The position numbers were made by a program, and so were the translations under genes. A DNA stretch of 64,000 nucleotides. Origin: Acetilactobacillus jinshanensis_A (GTDB lineage: Bacteria > Bacillota > Bacilli > Lactobacillales > Lactobacillaceae). The stretch covers positions 310,001 through 374,000 of the forward strand of contig CP171343.1 of assembly GCA_043289735.1 (NCBI GenBank). Reading direction: 5' to 3'. Position 1 is the first letter of the stretch. Each line of letters starts with the position of its first letter. A model generated the notes under the pieces. That model searched no databases and had not been told where the DNA came from. It saw nothing but the letters and a program-made list of their open reading frames with translations. This document shows positions 10,601 to 19,188 of this stretch, in pieces.

Positions 10601-11119
10601 ATGGCTTTTGATTTTACTAAGTACATTAGTTCTTATAAGGACTTCCCCAAAAAGGGAATTCTGTTTCGTGATATTTCGCCATTAATCGAAGATCCAACGG
10701 CTTTTCGTGCAGCGATTAACCGAATTGCTGAGTTCGCTAAGAAAGAACGTGCTGATGTGATCGTTGCTCCCGAGGCACGAGGCTTTATCGTTGGCAGCCC
10801 GGTTGCTTATAAATTGGGAATCGGTTTCGTTCCGGCTCGTAAAAAAGGAAAATTACCTACTGATACGGTTTCAGCTTCGTACGGGCTTGAGTATGGTAAA
10901 TCAACCTTGTATTTAGAAAAAGGTGCCGTTAAACCGGGTGAACGGGTCGTCATTGTTGATGATTTATTAGCAACCGGCGGAACTTACGCTGCAACGGCGA
11001 AATTAGTTCAACAGTTGAAAGGCAAGGTCGTTGGTGCTGGCTTTATTATTGAATTGGCGGCACTAAAGGGTCGTAAAAAAGTTCATAATGCTGATGTATT
11101 GAGTTTAGTTAAATATTAA
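10601..11119 (+). CDS. apt: Adenine phosphoribosyltransferase
   Basis: This 172-residue type I phosphoribosyltransferase converts adenine and PRPP to AMP in purine salvage. The PRPP-binding motif VVIVDDLLATGGT is near residues 117-129, and the family start with FRDISPLIEDP is present. Length is exact for the family. ATG 10601 with AAGGGAG upstream. It follows recJ by 16 bases, the standard lactobacillar order. Confidence 0.96.
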   Translation: MAFDFTKYISSYKDFPKKGILFRDISPLIEDPTAFRAAINRIAEFAKKERADVIVAPEARGFIVGSPVAYKLGIGFVPARKKGKLPTDTVSASYGLEYGKSTLYLEKGAVKPGERVVIVDDLLATGGTYAATAKLVQQLKGKVVGAGFIIELAALKGRKKVHNADVLSLVKY

Positions 11120-11126
11120 TTTAGTT

Positions 11127-11510
11127 ATGAGAATTTCGGATCTTCGACCCGTTAAATTACGGGTTTTAAAATCCAAAAATTTTTATGCTTCTGATCATCA
11201 TTAACATGATTGGCAATTAGATTGGGGTCGCTTACGTGAATTAATCACCGATAATAGTGAATTAATGTCCCAGGTAAAAGCAGGAATCGCTGAAGATTGG
11301 CTAGATACAAACGGAATTATCTGGGATGATCGGATTGGTTATCATCGTCATCCTAATAGTCCGTATAATGCCATCGATTCCGTTTTTTGGGCTTATTCAC
11401 CGTGGGGAACGCCATGTATCGTCATTACGTTTTTAAATGAAACCTCGCAAGCCTATGCTTTATATAAACACGGTCGGGATCGTAGTTTTCATTATTTAGG
11501 TAAACGTTAG
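11127..11510 (+). pseudogene. Unrecognised protein with an in-frame premature stop
   Basis: ATG 11127 opens a frame of 25 codons that ends at TAA 11202-11204. The same frame then stays open for another 102 codons to 11510 (HDWQLDWGRLRELITDNSELM through FHYLGKR). Because the frame does not change, this is a nonsense change rather than a single indel: a CAA-to-TAA change fits, or two compensating indels. The C-terminal part contains IWDDRIGYHRHPNSPYNAID and AYSPWGTPCIVITF. I do not recognise the family. ATG 11265 could restart an 81-residue product. It sits between apt and the two small UPF genes. Confidence 0.5.
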
Positions 11511-11531
11511 TAAAAATAAAGGAGTGTTTTA

Positions 11532-11777
11532 ATGTCTGATAAATTTTTAGATAGTTTACTCCCTAAAATTAATAAATTAGCTGAAATTGAAAAAAAACGA
11601 AAATTAACCCCCCAAGAACGAAAGGAACAGAAACAGCTTCGGATTAAGTATTTAAAACGCTTTAAAGCAAATTTTAGAGATCGATTAATTCATACGAAGT
11701 TTGTTAATAAAAATGGTAAAGACGTTACGTCAGATAAAGTTAAACGAATTCAAAAAGAGCGTGGCTGGCGTAAGTAA
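11532..11777 (+). CDS. UPF0291/DUF896 (YnzC-type) small protein
   Basis: An 81-residue, highly charged helical protein with the family pattern LLPKINKLAEIEKKRKLTPQERKEQ and a later FRDRLIHTKFVNKNGKDVT segment. The family is small, cytoplasmic and of uncertain function. A good AAGGAG ribosome site precedes ATG 11532. It is paired with the UPF0154 gene downstream. Confidence 0.85.
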   Translation: MSDKFLDSLLPKINKLAEIEKKRKLTPQERKEQKQLRIKYLKRFKANFRDRLIHTKFVNKNGKDVTSDKVKRIQKERGWRK

Positions 11778-11818
11778 GTAATGAATTTATTATAATTAAT
11801 TAAGAGGGAGGCGTTACT

Positions 11819-12037
11819 ATGTCCTGGTTTTGGATTTTATTAATAATCCTGTTTTTCTTAGCAGGAATCGTTGTGGGCTTCTATGCAGCTCGTAAATATA
11901 TGAAAACTTATTTAAAGAATAATCCGCCGATTAACGAAACCCAGTTAAGTTTAATGATGTCTCAAATGGGACGTCGTCCTTCTAAGAAAAAGTTGCGTCA
12001 GATGATGAACACCATGAAAAATCATCAAAATTATTAA
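11819..12037 (+). CDS. UPF0154 (YneF-type) small membrane protein
   Basis: A 72-residue protein with one N-terminal membrane helix (WFWILLIILFFLAGIVVGF) followed by the family stretch NPPINETQLSLMMSQMGRRP and a basic tail. Function unknown. GAGGGAGG precedes ATG 11819. A strong terminator follows directly. Confidence 0.88.
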   Translation: MSWFWILLIILFFLAGIVVGFYAARKYMKTYLKNNPPINETQLSLMMSQMGRRPSKKKLRQMMNTMKNHQNY

Positions 12038-12041
12038 AAAG

Positions 12042-12074
12042 AAAAGGCAACATAATATTTATATGTTGCCTTTT
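12042..12074. terminator. Bidirectional terminator between the YneF-type gene and plsC
   Basis: AAAAGGCAACATA pairs perfectly with TATGTTGCCTTTT, giving T-runs on both strands. It lies between convergent genes. Confidence 0.92.
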
Positions 12075-12093
12075 AATTTTATTCTAAATGGAT

Positions 12094-12740
12094 TCATTTA
12101 TTTTTTAAATAAGCATCAGAATAATGATAATTAGGATTAATTGAATCATCTAAAGTCTTGAATGCATTCTGCATCCGTTGATCAATCTTGTGCTGACCAG
12201 CTTTGCTGTTCAGATTTAACGTGGGACCGATATAAATCGGCTTACCAAACGCAACGTGAGTTGAATGATGTGATGAGATTAATTGCTTAAGGGTTAGCGG
12301 TCCCTGATAAACCGCGGGTTCTAACGGGACTTCCGCTAATTTAGCGATTAAAGCAGCCCCGCTTTTAGCTTTAGTTGAATGCCGAGTTCCGGATGGAAAG
12401 ATTAAAAAGGATAAGTTAGATTTTTTTAATAATCGGACCGGTTTAATGATAACTGAGGGACCGGGATTCTTTCGATCAACTGGAATTCCGTGGGTTCGGT
12501 TCAAAATCGCTTTGAGAAGTTTATGCTAAAGAGTTCTTTTTTAGCTAAAAAGCCGAATTCTTTCGGATTACTTTTTGGGCTTGCCGCTAAAGCCAATGTG
12601 ATGATATCTAGCCAAGTCCGATGAGGCGCGATTAAAATATAATTACCTTTTGGAATTAAATTACGGTTTCTTACGTCGATCTTGCCGTTAATAATTTTGA
12701 CAATTGATCTAGCAACGCTTCTTAGAAATGGATAAAGCAA
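12094..12740 (-). pseudogene. plsC: 1-acyl-sn-glycerol-3-phosphate acyltransferase (PlsC family), frameshifted
   Basis: The N-terminal frame (12740 down to 12501) has the acyltransferase HX4D box as APHRTWLD and continues to FLAKKELFS. The C-terminal frame (12504 down to 12094) resumes as NRTHGIPVDRKNPGPSV and contains the glycerol-phosphate-binding FPSGTRHS. Together they give about 215 residues, a normal PlsC. The one-base loss maps to the TTT at 12520-12522. The enzyme makes phosphatidic acid from lysophosphatidic acid at the membrane. It is usually essential, so a sequencing error is plausible. AGGAGGT precedes the start; trmN6 is divergent. Confidence 0.85.
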
Positions 12741-12809
12741 TAAAGTTACCTCCTAGACTAAATGTATTTTATTATTTATTTATAAAGATGTAAACAGGAG
12801 ATTATTTAA

Positions 12810-13511
12810 ATGAATCTAAAACCAAACGAACGAATTGATAAATTATATAGCTTAGGGATTAAAGTAATTCAAAATTCTAAAACGTTTTCCTTTTCGTTAG
12901 ATGCCGTTCTTTTAGCATTCTTTACTAAGTTAAAACGTTCCGCGAAGTCTTTAACGGTTGACCTCTGTGCTGGTAACGGTGCCGTAGGTCTGTTTATTAG
13001 CCCGAAGACCCGCGGTCGAATTATTGGCGTTGAGATTCAGCCTAAATTAGCTGATATGGCAAAACGCAGCGTTGTCTTAAATCATCGTTCCGCCCAAATT
13101 AAGGTCCTTCCCATTGATTTAAAAAACGTTTTTAAATATATCCAGCCTAATTCAGCTGATGTGGTACTCTGTAACCCACCTTACTTTAAAAATTTATCGA
13201 CCAGTAAGAAAAGTCCAAATCCCTATTTAGCAATTGCAAAAAGTGAAATTAAAACGAATTTAAATCAAGTTATTGCAACAATCAGTAAATTACTTAATAC
13301 TCGAGGACGTGCATTTTTTGTGTATCGACCGAATCGATTAATTGAAATGTTAAACGATTTACAGCAGAATAAATTAACGCCTAAGAAAATTCAATTTGCT
13401 TACCCATTATTAAATAGGCCTTCCCAACTAGTGCTAGTTGAAGCTGTAAAGTGTGGAAAGCCTAATTTGAAAATTTTACCACCAATCATTGTTAGGAATT
13501 TAAAATTATAA
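12810..13511 (+). CDS. trmN6: tRNA1(Val) A37 N6-methyltransferase-like protein (YfiC/TrmN6)
   Basis: A 233-residue class I SAM methyltransferase. SAM-binding motif I reads VDLCAGNGAVG, and the catalytic motif NPPYF for N6-adenine methylation is present. The start NERIDKLYSLGIKVIQ and F-SFSLDAVLL are typical of the Firmicutes YabB/YfiC group. These proteins are often followed by a GIY-YIG nuclease gene; here ldhD follows instead. The family assignment is firm; the exact tRNA target is inferred from the family. Confidence 0.85.
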   Translation: MNLKPNERIDKLYSLGIKVIQNSKTFSFSLDAVLLAFFTKLKRSAKSLTVDLCAGNGAVGLFISPKTRGRIIGVEIQPKLADMAKRSVVLNHRSAQIKVLPIDLKNVFKYIQPNSADVVLCNPPYFKNLSTSKKSPNPYLAIAKSEIKTNLNQVIATISKLLNTRGRAFFVYRPNRLIEMLNDLQQNKLTPKKIQFAYPLLNRPSQLVLVEAVKCGKPNLKILPPIIVRNLKL

Positions 13512-13557
13512 TTTAAGTAGCTGAATGTTATAATACACATGTTCATAGGATTGGAGG
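13506..13557 (+). promoter_or_regulatory. Promoter and ribosome site for ldhD
   Basis: TATAAT at 13529-13534 with a weak -35 (TTATAA, 13506-13511) 17 bases upstream, overlapping the end of trmN6; GGAGG at 13553-13557. Confidence 0.5.
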
Positions 13558-13564
13558 TATTCAT

Positions 13565-14566
13565 ATGAAAAAAATTATTGCATATGGTGTTCGTAAAGAT
13601 GAAATGCCATACTTTAAGAAATGGGATGCAGATAATTCTGACGTCCAGGTAAAAACTGAACCTAAATTATTAGATGACAGTACCGTTGATGAAGCTAAGG
13701 GCTTTAATGGTGTTGTTGCATATCAGCAAAAGCCATATACTGCTTCAGTATTAAATAAGTTAGGCAGCTTTGGTATTAAAGCATTATCATTACGTAACGT
13801 TGGTGTTGATAATGTTGATGTTAAAGCTTTGAAGAATAACGGCATTAAGTTAACTAACGTTCCGGTTTATTCTCCAGAAGCGATTGCTGAATTAGCCGTT
13901 ACTGATATGATGCGCTTAATACGTCGTAGTAAGATTTTTGACCTTAAGAGTCTAAATGGTGATTTACGTTGGGCTCCTAACGTTGCCGATGAAATGGATA
14001 AGATGACCGTTGGTATCTTTGGAACCGGTCATATTGGCCGTATGGTCTTAAAGATCGTTCGTGGTTTTGGTGCTAATGTTATCGGTTATGATCCATTCCC
14101 TAATCCTCAGTTAAAGAAGGAAGGTATCTACGTTAAGACACCTAAGGAATTATACGAAAAGTCTGATATCATTACTCTTCATGCTCCAGCATTGAAGTCT
14201 AATTATCACATGGTTGACGCTAAAGCATTTTCTGAAATGAAAGATGGTGCTTACTTAATCAACGCCGCCCGTGGTTCCTTAGTTGATACCGATGCTTTAA
14301 TTAAAGCATTAGACAGCGGTAAATTACAAGGTGCCGGCTTGGATACTTATGAAAACGAAGTTGGTAACTTTAACAAGAACTTCGGTAGCTTTGATAAGAT
14401 TCCTGACGCCCGCTTAAAGAACTTAATGAAGCGTGATAACGTTATCGTTACTCCGCACATTGCCTTCTACACTAAAGTTGCCGTTAAGAACATGGTTGAA
14501 TTTTCCATGAGTGCTAACAAGGACTTAATTGATACTGGTAAATCTGATAAGTTAGTTAAGTTTTAA
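13565..14566 (+). CDS. ldhD: D-lactate dehydrogenase
   Basis: This 333-residue D-2-hydroxyacid dehydrogenase reduces pyruvate to D-lactate with NADH, the final step of lactic fermentation. NAD-binding motif GTGHIGR is near residues 152-158. The catalytic Arg is in INAARGSLVDT, Glu in GLDTYENE and His in VTPHIAFYT, the three residues of the family. Length equals that of lactobacillar D-LDH. Optimised GGAGG and a perfect TATAAT box suggest strong expression. It could be another D-hydroxyacid dehydrogenase, but overall similarity favours D-LDH. Confidence 0.93.
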   Translation: MKKIIAYGVRKDEMPYFKKWDADNSDVQVKTEPKLLDDSTVDEAKGFNGVVAYQQKPYTASVLNKLGSFGIKALSLRNVGVDNVDVKALKNNGIKLTNVPVYSPEAIAELAVTDMMRLIRRSKIFDLKSLNGDLRWAPNVADEMDKMTVGIFGTGHIGRMVLKIVRGFGANVIGYDPFPNPQLKKEGIYVKTPKELYEKSDIITLHAPALKSNYHMVDAKAFSEMKDGAYLINAARGSLVDTDALIKALDSGKLQGAGLDTYENEVGNFNKNFGSFDKIPDARLKNLMKRDNVIVTPHIAFYTKVAVKNMVEFSMSANKDLIDTGKSDKLVKF

Positions 14567-14608
14567 TTTTTATTATAAAATTTTTATAAATAACTTTTTT
14601 ATTTTGGA

Positions 14609-14637
14609 TTGAAATTTAAGATGAAATAAGTTATTAT
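14609..14637 (+). promoter_or_regulatory. SigA-type promoter for rpsB
   Basis: TTGAAA (14609-14614), 17-base spacer, TATTAT (14632-14637). The predicted transcript starts at the first leader hairpin. Confidence 0.7.
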
Positions 14638-14640
14638 TCT

Positions 14641-14715
14641 AATTGGTGCTTATGCACCAATTCACACTCGTCACGATAGTCTAATAAGTGCTCAATTTTT
14701 AGTTGGGTTGTTAGA
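14641..14715 (+). promoter_or_regulatory. Structured rpsB 5' leader (two hairpins)
   Basis: Hairpin 1 is AATTGGTGC/GCACCAATT around TTAT (14641-14662). Hairpin 2 is TCTAATAA (14680-14687) with TTGTTAGA (14708-14715), enclosing CTCAA/TTGGG (14691-14695, 14703-14707). No T-run follows. It looks like a ribosomal-protein autoregulatory leader; the ligand, possibly S2, is inferred from position. Confidence 0.5.
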
Positions 14716-14762
14716 TTAAGAGAATGGCGGGGAGGAAATAACTAAATTGGAGGTATTTTTAT

Positions 14763-15539
14763 ATGGCAGTTGTTACCATGAAACAGCTTTTAGAAGCTGG
14801 AGTTCACTTCGGTCATCAAACCCGTCGTTGGAACCCTAAGATGAAGAAATACATTTTTACTGAACGTAACGGTATTTATATTATTGATTTACAGAAGACC
14901 GTTAAGATGTTAGGTGATGCTTACAAGTACATGCGAAACGAAGCTGCTAAGGGTGCGGTAATTCTTTTCGTGGGTACTAAGAAGCAAGCCCAGAACACGA
15001 TTCATGATGAAGCTACTCGTTGTGGCCAGTACTATGTCAACCATCGTTGGTTAGGTGGTACTTTAACTAACTGGGTAACCATTCATAAACGAATCCAGTA
15101 CTTAAAGAAGTTAAAGAAAATGGCTAAAGATGGCACTTTCGATCGTTTACCTAAGAAAGAAGTTTCCGTTCTTACTAAACGGGAAAAGAAATTAGAATAC
15201 TTCTTAGGCGGTATCGAAGATATGCCACGGATTCCTGATGTTATGTACATCGTTGATCCACGAAAGGAATCCATTGCCGTTAACGAAGCTCATAAGTTAA
15301 ACATTCCGATCGTTGCTATGGTTGATACCAATACTGATCCGGATGCAATCAACGTTGTAATTCCTGCTAATGATGATGCTATTCGTGCCGTTAAGTTGAT
15401 TACTTCTAAGATGGCAGATGCTATTGTTGAAGGTAATCAGGGTAAAGAAGGTAAGAATGCTGGTGCTAAAGCCACTAGTGATTCTGATGCTTCTGCCAAA
15501 AAATCAGCTGACGATAAAGACAATAGCAACAATGAATAA
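14763..15539 (+). CDS. rpsB: 30S ribosomal protein S2
   Basis: A 258-residue S2 with the family start MKQLLEAGVHFGHQTRRWNPKM and the conserved NHRWLGGTLTNW and PDVMYIVDPRKE. The last 35 residues are a low-complexity Lys/Ser/Asp tail, common in lactobacilli. It binds 16S rRNA late in 30S assembly. A GGAGG site precedes ATG 14763. rpsB and tsf are normally co-transcribed; here a strong terminator separates them (15558-15595), and tsf has its own -10 element. Confidence 0.97.
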   Translation: MAVVTMKQLLEAGVHFGHQTRRWNPKMKKYIFTERNGIYIIDLQKTVKMLGDAYKYMRNEAAKGAVILFVGTKKQAQNTIHDEATRCGQYYVNHRWLGGTLTNWVTIHKRIQYLKKLKKMAKDGTFDRLPKKEVSVLTKREKKLEYFLGGIEDMPRIPDVMYIVDPRKESIAVNEAHKLNIPIVAMVDTNTDPDAINVVIPANDDAIRAVKLITSKMADAIVEGNQGKEGKNAGAKATSDSDASAKKSADDKDNSNNE

Positions 15540-15557
15540 TTGAATACATTATAATTT

Positions 15558-15595
15558 AAAGCTGTTTATTCAATGTGAATAAACAGCTTTTTTGT
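15558..15595 (+). terminator. Intrinsic terminator between rpsB and tsf
   Basis: A perfect 15-bp stem (AAAGCTGTTTATTCA with its complement) around ATG, then TTTT. Confidence 0.93.
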
Positions 15596-15699
15596 TAATC
15601 GTGTGTTTAAATAATAGTTATGATATAATTAATTTATAATAAATTATAAGAAATTTTAAATTATTAAATTACATATTTAAAATTTCGGGAGGTAAAAAA

Positions 15700-16524
15700 A
15701 TGGCTAAGGTTACTTTTTCTCAAATTAAAGCATTACGTAATGAAACTAATGTTGGTATCGTTACCGTTAAAAAAGCTTTAGATAAAGCCAACGGTGACAG
15801 TAATAAAGCAATGGACATCTTAAGAAAACAAGGTGCCAAAAAGTCTGAAACCAAGAGTGGTAATAAGACCGAAAACGGTTTAACTAACATTGCTACTAAG
15901 GGTAATTTAGCTGCAATCGTTGAAGTGGATTGTGAAACCGATACGTTAACCGCTAATTCTGATTTTAAAGCATTGGTTAAGTTAATTACTGATAAGATTT
16001 TAGCTAATCAGCCTAAGACCATTGATGATACTATGAAATTATCAACTAAAGAAGGTACTTTGAAGGATAGCGTTAACCACATTATTCAGATCACCCATGA
16101 AAACATTAAGTTAAAGCGCTTTAAGTTAGTTAAAAAGAGTGATGATGATCACTTTGGTGCTTATGTTCATAACGGTGGCCAGATTGCTTCATTAGTTCTG
16201 TTGAACGGTGCTGATGATAATACTGCTGAAAACGTTGCAATGCACGTTGCCGCTATGGATCCTCGATACTTAAGTTCAAAAGATATTTCTGATGCTGATA
16301 TGGCTAAAGAAAAGAAAGGCTTAAAGAAAGAAGCTAAAAGTTCAGGTAAGCCCGCTAAAATTATTAAATTTATGGTTAAAGGCCGTATGAAGAAGCATTT
16401 ATCCCAAATTTGCTTAGCTGATCAGCAGTTCGTAATGGATGATAAAAAGACCGTTGCTCAATACGTTGCTTCTAAGAAGGGTAAGTTAGCTTCCTTTGTT
16501 CGTTACCAAGTTGGCGAAGAATAA
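15700..16524 (+). CDS. tsf: Elongation factor Ts
   Basis: A 274-residue nucleotide-exchange factor for EF-Tu. The UBA-like N-terminus is recognisable (KALRNETNVGIVTVKKALDK), followed by the core with CETD. Two normally conserved spots differ: the N-terminal motif usually reads near TGAGMMDCKKAL, and the Phe that follows CETD and wedges into EF-Tu is Thr here. GGGAGG precedes ATG 15700, and a TATAAT (15624-15629) lies upstream. Identity is firm from position after rpsB and overall sequence. Confidence 0.93.
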   Translation: MAKVTFSQIKALRNETNVGIVTVKKALDKANGDSNKAMDILRKQGAKKSETKSGNKTENGLTNIATKGNLAAIVEVDCETDTLTANSDFKALVKLITDKILANQPKTIDDTMKLSTKEGTLKDSVNHIIQITHENIKLKRFKLVKKSDDDHFGAYVHNGGQIASLVLLNGADDNTAENVAMHVAAMDPRYLSSKDISDADMAKEKKGLKKEAKSSGKPAKIIKFMVKGRMKKHLSQICLADQQFVMDDKKTVAQYVASKKGKLASFVRYQVGEE

Positions 16525-16543
16525 ATTATTAATAATAATATTT

Positions 16544-16580
16544 AAGATGTGTCAAATAATATTTTGACACATCTTTTTTG
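16544..16580 (+). terminator. Intrinsic terminator after tsf
   Basis: AAGATGTGTCAAA pairs perfectly with TTTGACACATCTT, followed by a T tract. Confidence 0.93.
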
Positions 16581-16658
16581 TTGGAAATGTTAATATTTAA
16601 AGGATTATGATAAAATCAATATGGATCTGTAGATTCTGTTGATATTGGAGGAAACATC

Positions 16659-17375
16659 TTGTCTAATTTAAAATATAATCGAATCGTTTTAAAAATAAGT
16701 GGTGAAGCTCTAGCTGGTGACCAAGGATTAGGAATTAATCCGGAAGTTATTAAAGCAATTACGAAAAAAGTAAAGACTGCATATGAGACCGGGATTCAAA
16801 TTGCGATCGTAGTCGGCGGTGGTAACATGTGGCGAGGTGTTACCGGTGCTAAATTAGGCATGGAGAGAAGCCGTGCTGATTATATCGGCATGCTAGCCAC
16901 GATTATGAATAGTTTAGCTTTACAAGATGGCTTGCGAGCAATCGGTGTACCAGCCTTTGTTCAAACTTCCATTCCCATGCGTCAATTAGCTGAACCGTAT
17001 AATTTAGATACGGCTTTGAATCATTTAAAGAAGCATCAAATCGTTATTTTCGGCGGTGGAATTGGTAATCCTTATTTTTCAACCGATACCACTGCGGTAT
17101 TGAGAGCTGCTGAAATTCATGCTGACGCTATTTTAATGGCTAAAAACGGTGTCGACGGTGTCTATTCTGCTGATCCCAATAAAGATCCAAAAGCTGTTAA
17201 ATATAGCCATTTACATTATGTTGATTTGATTAAAAAAGATTTGAAAGTTATGGATACTACGGCTAGTTCTCTAGCGATGGAAAATCATATTCCGTTAATC
17301 GTTTTTGATTTTAAAGCCGCTCACAACATTACTAAAATTATTAAAGGTGCTTCCGTAGGTACTTTAATTGATTAA
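16659..17375 (+). CDS. pyrH: UMP kinase
   Basis: A 238-residue amino-acid-kinase-fold enzyme phosphorylating UMP to UDP in pyrimidine nucleotide synthesis. It shows LKISGEALAG at the start, VVGGGNMWRG for phosphate binding and the DTTA motif (FSTDTTAVLRAAE). Start is TTG 16659 with TTGGAGG eight bases upstream. It begins a tight operon: frr follows after 15 bases. Confidence 0.95.
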   Translation: MSNLKYNRIVLKISGEALAGDQGLGINPEVIKAITKKVKTAYETGIQIAIVVGGGNMWRGVTGAKLGMERSRADYIGMLATIMNSLALQDGLRAIGVPAFVQTSIPMRQLAEPYNLDTALNHLKKHQIVIFGGGIGNPYFSTDTTAVLRAAEIHADAILMAKNGVDGVYSADPNKDPKAVKYSHLHYVDLIKKDLKVMDTTASSLAMENHIPLIVFDFKAAHNITKIIKGASVGTLID

Positions 17376-17390
17376 AGGAGAAAATTCGTT

Positions 17391-17954
17391 ATGTTGAATC
17401 CTAATGATCTTTTAAAAGATAGTAAAAATAAAATGAATAAAGCGATTCAATCTTTAAAGCATAAATTAGGAACCGTTCGAGCCGGACGTGCTAACGCTAG
17501 TATTTTGTCGGGCGTTAAAGCTGATTATTACGGTGTACCGACCCCGATTAATCAAATGGCTTCGATTACGACTCCCGAGCCAAGAGTCTTAACGGTTAAT
17601 CCTTACGTTAAAAGTTCTTTAAAGAACATTACGGAAGGAATTATGAAAGCTAATATTGGTCTTAACCCGACTAATGACGGTAGCGTTATTAGAATTGTAA
17701 TTCCTCAGTTGACCGATGAACGTCGTGATCAATTATCTAAAAAGGTCAAAGCTATCGGTGAAAAGAGCAAAGTTGCGGTTCGATACGTTCGCCGTCATGC
17801 TATGGATGCTATTAAAAAAGGCGATAAGAATAGTGACATTACCGATGATCAAATGCATCGTTTAGAAGATCAGGTCCAGAAATTAACTAACCAATCAACT
17901 AAAGGTGTTGACGACGCGGTTAAGGATAAACAGCACGATATTCAAACGGAATAA
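17391..17954 (+). CDS. frr: Ribosome recycling factor
   Basis: A 187-residue protein with the RRF pattern: LGTVRAGRANASIL near residue 27, PEPRVLTVNPY, and the C-terminal DERRDQLSKKVKAIGE. With EF-G it splits post-termination ribosomes. AAGGAGA precedes ATG 17391. It is in the pyrH operon. Confidence 0.95.
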   Translation: MLNPNDLLKDSKNKMNKAIQSLKHKLGTVRAGRANASILSGVKADYYGVPTPINQMASITTPEPRVLTVNPYVKSSLKNITEGIMKANIGLNPTNDGSVIRIVIPQLTDERRDQLSKKVKAIGEKSKVAVRYVRRHAMDAIKKGDKNSDITDDQMHRLEDQVQKLTNQSTKGVDDAVKDKQHDIQTE

Positions 17955-17983
17955 ACGCTAAATGTGAAAGGATTTAATTTAAA

Positions 17984-18400
17984 TTGGCTAATAAGCAACA
18001 CGTATTAGAAATTACACCGGGTTCACCTAAATTTAATAAAATGGTTTATCGAATGATAAAACCGGTAAATGATGATATTTTACAATCCATGGATTATGGT
18101 GGAAATCATTTACAAGAAATCCAAACGGGTGTCTTTGCTATGCCCGTATATGTAAAAAAGGATTTCAACTTATTTATGATTGTCGGTAAATTAGTGGCTA
18201 AAGATTGGGTTGCTGTCTTTTCACAAGCTACAATTAAGCATAAAAACGAAGTTACAGTTACTGATTTATCCAACCCGTTTCCAACTGGAAAAGGATTAAA
18301 TATGCTAGGAGCTCACGACCCTAAGTCAGCTACTCATCTATTAAAGTATTTCCAAACATTAGTTGATGCTAAATATGGGGAATGGCGACTAGTTAAGTAA
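17984..18400 (+). CDS. Uncharacterised 138-residue protein between frr and uppS
   Basis: An intact reading frame starting at TTG 17984 (GAAAGG upstream) and ending 25 bases before uppS. I do not recognise it. It has no signal peptide or membrane helix. It contains LQEIQTGVFAMPVYVKKDFNLFMIVGKL and ends WRLVK, giving a mixed alpha/beta look. The canonical neighbourhood runs frr directly to uppS, so this is an insertion of a small gene into a conserved operon, in the same orientation and with similar base use. Co-expression with pyrH-frr-uppS-cdsA is likely; function is unknown. Confidence 0.6.
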   Translation: MANKQHVLEITPGSPKFNKMVYRMIKPVNDDILQSMDYGGNHLQEIQTGVFAMPVYVKKDFNLFMIVGKLVAKDWVAVFSQATIKHKNEVTVTDLSNPFPTGKGLNMLGAHDPKSATHLLKYFQTLVDAKYGEWRLVK

Positions 18401-18425
18401 CTTATATAGAAGGAATATTTAATGT

Positions 18426-19169
18426 ATGTTACATACTAATGAGAAAGATTTAGATCCGAATAACATTCCCAAGCACGTTGCCATTATTATGGACGGTAAC
18501 GGACGATGGGCTCATAAGCGTCATTTGCCAAGGATTGCTGGACACCATCGTGGTATGGAAGCAATCAAACGGGTCGCTTCTGCTGCTGGCCATTTAGGGA
18601 TTAAAGTATTAACTCTTTATGCCTTTTCAACCGAAAATTGGAAACGACCCGCTAAAGAAGTTAAATATATAATGAGTTTACCACAAAAATTCTTTAGTAC
18701 GTTTGTTCCCCAATTTATTCATGATAATGTTCAAGTTCATGTTATGGGCTATTTAGATCGAATTCCAGCATCAACTAGAAAAGCGATTGATGATGCGGTT
18801 AGGGATACTTCCCAATGTAACGGGATGATCTTAAATTTTGCCGTTAATTATGGCGGTCAGGATGAAATTATTACCGCCACTAAACGGATTGCTAAAGAAG
18901 TTAAGGATAATAAAATTAAGCCTAGTGACATTACTTCCAAGTATTTTGCTAAACACTTAATGACCGGCTTTTTAGGTAAATATGCCGACCCTGATTTATT
19001 GATTAGAACCAGCGGAGAAGAACGAATTTCTAATTTCCTGCTGTGGCAGATTGCTTACAGTGAATTTCTATTCCGTCCCGAATACTGGCCTGATTTTAAT
19101 AAGGATTTATTGGTAGATTCAATTTATCAATATCAGCAGAGGCATCGTCGATTCGGTGGCTTAAAATAA
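18426..19169 (+). CDS. uppS: Undecaprenyl diphosphate synthase (cis-prenyltransferase)
   Basis: A 247-residue enzyme extending farnesyl diphosphate with isopentenyl units to the C55 lipid carrier used for peptidoglycan and teichoic acid. The catalytic Asp lies in VAIIMDGNGRWA, and the C-terminal RTSGEERISNFLLWQ and YSEF are the family landmarks. Length is normal. ATG 18426 is used; an out-of-frame ATG lies at 18422. cdsA follows after 19 bases. Confidence 0.96.
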   Translation: MLHTNEKDLDPNNIPKHVAIIMDGNGRWAHKRHLPRIAGHHRGMEAIKRVASAAGHLGIKVLTLYAFSTENWKRPAKEVKYIMSLPQKFFSTFVPQFIHDNVQVHVMGYLDRIPASTRKAIDDAVRDTSQCNGMILNFAVNYGGQDEIITATKRIAKEVKDNKIKPSDITSKYFAKHLMTGFLGKYADPDLLIRTSGEERISNFLLWQIAYSEFLFRPEYWPDFNKDLLVDSIYQYQQRHRRFGGLK

Positions 19170-19188
19170 TTTTAAGAGGTTTTTTGAT

